Source of the DNA: Burkholderiales bacterium
GTDB taxonomy: Bacteria; Pseudomonadota; Gammaproteobacteria; Burkholderiales; Casimicrobiaceae
DNA: 64,000 bases
Assembly (NCBI GenBank): GCA_025354165.1
Contig: JANXNI010000069.1
Span: forward strand, 1 to 64,000
Direction of reading: 5' to 3'
In this document: positions 61,638 to 64,000 of the stretch, piece after piece
How positions within the stretch are numbered: position 1 is the first letter of the stretch
Layout of the letters: the number at the start of each line of letters is the position of its first letter
The notes under the pieces: generated by a model
Told to the model about the DNA's origin: nothing
The model's database searches: none
What the model saw: the letters and a program-made list of their open reading frames with translations, nothing else
Position numbers and translations under genes: made by a program

Positions 61638-62918
61638 TTACTTGTATGACTTCAGCAGCCGGTCAGCCTCACGCTGCGCGTCTTTCATCGCGACTTCCGC
61701 GGTTTTGCTGCCCGTCAACGCCGCTTGCAAACCGTCGTTCAGCGCTTTGGTCACACGCTGGTTGTCGTGCGTCGAAAACTCGGCGACGGCATACTGCAAC
61801 TGATCGCGTGCTACAGCCGCGGGTGGAAACTCGGAAGCGTATTTTTTGAGCGCAGCGGTATCCCAGGCGGCAGGCGATACGGCAACATAGCCCGTCTCAA
61901 TCCCCCACTTCGCGGCGCGTTCGGGCTGGGTCAGCCATTTGGCAAACTTGAACGCGGCTTCCTGCTGCGCGGGCGTCGCTTTTTTGAATATGTAGAAATT
62001 GCCGCCGCCAGTCGGCGATCCGCGCTTCTTGCCCGCAGGCAACATGGCAACACCGAAGTCAAATTTCGCGTTGGAGCGGATGTTGGTGAGGTTCCCCGTT
62101 GTCGTCCAGATCATGGCAGTTTTCTTCTCCATGAAGTCTTTCGGCGTTGTGCCCCATTCCACGATTCCAGACGGATGCACGCCGTGCTTTTTGGACAAAT
62201 CAATCCAGTATTGCAAGGCCTCAATCACCTTCGGGTCGTCAAACTTCGTCTGCGTCCCGGCATCGTTCGACAGGATCACGTCGTTTTGAGTGGTGAGCCC
62301 CTGAAACAACCAGTAGGGAAAACCGCTTGACGGAATCTGCACGCCGTATTGCGTGATTTTTCCGCCTGCATCCTTCTTGGTCAGCTTCTGTGACATCGCT
62401 GTCATCTCCGCCCAGGTCTGTGGTGGTTTGTTGGCGTCGAGTCCCGCTTCCTTGAACAGCTCTTTGTTCCAATAGAGCACGACGGTGGAGCGCTGAAATG
62501 GCACCCCCCACGTCTTGCCACCGATTTGACCGTTCAGCAGGAAGGCTTTGTAGAAACCGGCCAACCACGCTTTGTCGTCGGGCGTTTTCACAAAGTTGTC
62601 GATGGGAACGATCGCGTCTTCGTCGATCAATGTGAACGTATCCGTTGACAACAATACCGAGGCAACGGGCGGCATACCCGCCTTGTTGGCGGTCAGCGCC
62701 TTGACGATCGTGTCCTGATAGCTGCCCGCGTAAATCGGCGAGACTTTGATCGTCGGATTTTCTTTGTTGAAATCGGTGGCGAACTGATCGATGTACTTGG
62801 TGATGGGGCCGCCGACGGCCACCGGAAAGTAGAACGGCACTTCCGTAACCTGAGCCGCGACATTCGCAGCGGCGGCTAAAGCGAGCGCCGCGCTAATGAC
62901 CGTAAAGTTGAATTTCAT
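61638..62918 (-). CDS. ugpB: Extracellular solute-binding protein, family 1 (UgpB-like)
   Basis: 426 residues with a signal peptide (VISAALALAAAANVAAQ). VTEVPFYFPVAVGGPITKYIDQFATDFNKENPTIKVSPIYAGSY resembles the UgpB start, and VLYWNKELFKEAGLDANKPPQTWAEM and GVAMLPAGKKRGSPTGGGNFYIFKKATPAQQEAAFKFAKWL follow. sn-Glycerol-3-phosphate or its diesters are the best substrate guess. Start 62918 has GGAGGAT eight bases upstream. Confidence 0.88.
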   Translation of the reverse strand: MKFNFTVISAALALAAAANVAAQVTEVPFYFPVAVGGPITKYIDQFATDFNKENPTIKVSPIYAGSYQDTIVKALTANKAGMPPVASVLLSTDTFTLIDEDAIVPIDNFVKTPDDKAWLAGFYKAFLLNGQIGGKTWGVPFQRSTVVLYWNKELFKEAGLDANKPPQTWAEMTAMSQKLTKKDAGGKITQYGVQIPSSGFPYWLFQGLTTQNDVILSNDAGTQTKFDDPKVIEALQYWIDLSKKHGVHPSGIVEWGTTPKDFMEKKTAMIWTTTGNLTNIRSNAKFDFGVAMLPAGKKRGSPTGGGNFYIFKKATPAQQEAAFKFAKWLTQPERAAKWGIETGYVAVSPAAWDTAALKKYASEFPPAAVARDQLQYAVAEFSTHDNQRVTKALNDGLQAALTGSKTAEVAMKDAQREADRLLKSYK

Positions 62919-62937
62919 GATGTCATCCTCCGTTGGT

Positions 62938-63975
62938 TTAAGTAGGTGTTTGTTGCTCGACGCGTCGACCGTCGTTATCGAAATAGTGAAGTGCGTGGGG
63001 CGACCATGCAAGCTGGACGTTTTGCCCCGGTTCGAAAACCTGTTGCCCAGTAATGCGCACGGCGACTTGCTCGCTGCCGATCTGGCAGCGCACCAGCGAA
63101 TCCGCACCCAGGTATTCGCTGGCCGTGATCGTGGCGGGTATGTCACCGTCCAGGCTCACATGTTCAGGCCTGATCGCCACATGCGTTGCTTTGGAAGGCT
63201 TACCAGCAACCGCAAATTTGGAACCTTTAATCGTTTCGCCGTCCAGCGCCATAACGCTCATCGGCGGCGTACCAATAAATCGCGCCGCAAAGACAGTCGC
63301 TGGTCGCGCATAAATTTCACGGGGGGAGCCCACCTGTTCAACGCGACCGCGATTGAGCAGCACGACCAGATCCGCCATGCTCATCGCTTCGGCCTGATCA
63401 TGCGTCACATAGACAACGGTCAAGCCGAGCTTTTGTTGCAGCGCGCGAAGCTCTTGCCGCATTTCTTGCCGCAACTGGGCATCCAGATTTGACAGGGGCT
63501 CGTCCATCAGGCAAATTTTGGTTTCGGCCACGAGGGCACGCGCCAGCGCCACGCGCTGCTGCTGACCACCCGAAAGCTGCGACGGTTTGCGATCACGCAG
63601 CTTTTCAAGGCCCAGCAGCGCAAGCACGCGGGCGAGCCGCTCTGACTGTTCCTGCTTCGACGCTTTGCGCACCTGAAGGCCGAACACTATGTTGTCAGCG
63701 ACGCTCAAATGCGGGAACAGAGCGTAGTTTTGAAAGACCATCGCCAGATTGCGATGCGATGGCGGCTCGTTGGTAACGTCCCGCCCGCCCACGAAAATTT
63801 GTCCGGCACTGGCGCTATCGAGACCGGCAATCAGGCGAAGCGTTGTTGTCTTGCCGCATCCAGACGGACCAAGAAGCACAGTAAAGCTACCCCCGGGAAT
63901 CAGCAGATTAGTGGGCGACAGCGCGACGACGTCGCCCCAAAGCTTCCCCACACCCCTTAGTTCTATCTCGCTCAC
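62938..63975 (-). CDS. ugpC: ABC transporter ATP-binding protein (UgpC/MalK type)
   Basis: 345 residues. LLGPSGCGKTTTLRLIAGL (Walker A), MVFQNYALFPHLSVADNIVFGL (Q-loop), QLSGGQQQRVALARALVAETKICLMDEPLSNLD (signature, Walker B), VYVTHDQAEAM (H-loop). The C-terminal OB-like regulatory domain (VAIRPEHVSLDG) is of the MalK/UgpC type. GTG start at 63975, first gene of the operon visible here; 25 bases remain upstream, so an earlier gene may lie outside the window. Confidence 0.93.
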   Translation of the reverse strand: MSEIELRGVGKLWGDVVALSPTNLLIPGGSFTVLLGPSGCGKTTTLRLIAGLDSASAGQIFVGGRDVTNEPPSHRNLAMVFQNYALFPHLSVADNIVFGLQVRKASKQEQSERLARVLALLGLEKLRDRKPSQLSGGQQQRVALARALVAETKICLMDEPLSNLDAQLRQEMRQELRALQQKLGLTVVYVTHDQAEAMSMADLVVLLNRGRVEQVGSPREIYARPATVFAARFIGTPPMSVMALDGETIKGSKFAVAGKPSKATHVAIRPEHVSLDGDIPATITASEYLGADSLVRCQIGSEQVAVRITGQQVFEPGQNVQLAWSPHALHYFDNDGRRVEQQTPT

Positions 63976-64000
63976 AACACTCGATTCAGAAAACTCATAA

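Overview
The window looks like chromosomal DNA of a Gram-negative, GC-rich proteobacterium, most likely a betaproteobacterium of Burkholderiales type. The support is an RppH/NudH of betaproteobacterial style, a CzcCBA-like efflux set, a PQQ sugar dehydrogenase, periplasmic amino-acid and glycerol-phosphate ABC transporters, outer-membrane proteins and an IPTL-CTERM-like surface protein. Taxonomy is inferred from gene content only. No rRNA, tRNA or CRISPR array was recognised.

Layout. 1-2.3 kb: cytochrome bd oxidase genes (cydA, cydB); the first 217 bases of cydA lie inverted between 19-bp inverted repeats. 2.3-8 kb: GNAT and DinB proteins, a secreted zinc-peptidase-like protein, and a DUF2330 protein paired with an orphan RnfD/NqrB-like membrane protein. 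8.3-11.4 kb: acyl-CoA ligase, then cbpA-cbpM (co-chaperone and its modulator). 11.5-17.3 kb: S33 peptidase, PQQ sugar dehydrogenase, flavin monooxygenase, DUF488 protein and EamA transporter. 17.6-24 kb: DUF6600/FecR-like protein with a proline-rich tail, SDR, S10 carboxypeptidase and a class C beta-lactamase-like hydrolase. 24-26.3 kb: polar amino-acid ABC transporter.

26.7-38 kb is the accessory part. It holds three exoprotein genes: a 1335-residue reprolysin-like metalloprotease with dockerin-like repeats, a protein joining a dockerin-like motif to a BclA/C1q-like C-terminal domain, and a LamG protein with a sorting tail. These are followed by a VapB-VapC-HigA toxin-antitoxin operon, a 58-residue membrane protein bracketed by ~300-bp direct repeats, and a 686-residue stand-alone reverse transcriptase resembling the unknown-group/Abi-like defence RTs. 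A family of about 85-115-bp palindromic elements (eight copies in the window, seven of them at 8-36 kb) fills nearly every accessory intergenic gap, partly fused to REP-like hairpins.

38-43.5 kb: S9 peptidase, small membrane-anchored protein, moeA, lipid kinase and ABM monooxygenase. 43.5-51.4 kb: a two-component system divergent from a CzcCBA-type heavy-metal efflux operon. 51.5-54.2 kb: outer-membrane barrel, 2H phosphoesterase, mobA and fdhD. moeA, mobA and fdhD together serve molybdenum-enzyme (formate dehydrogenase) maturation. 54.5-56.6 kb: an arsenic operon arsR-arsI-arsC-aquaporin without an efflux pump. 56.7-58 kb: rppH and a Yip1 protein. 58-64 kb: a ugp-like ABC operon (ATPase, binding protein, two permeases) with an endonuclease/exonuclease/phosphatase-family gene overlapping its end.
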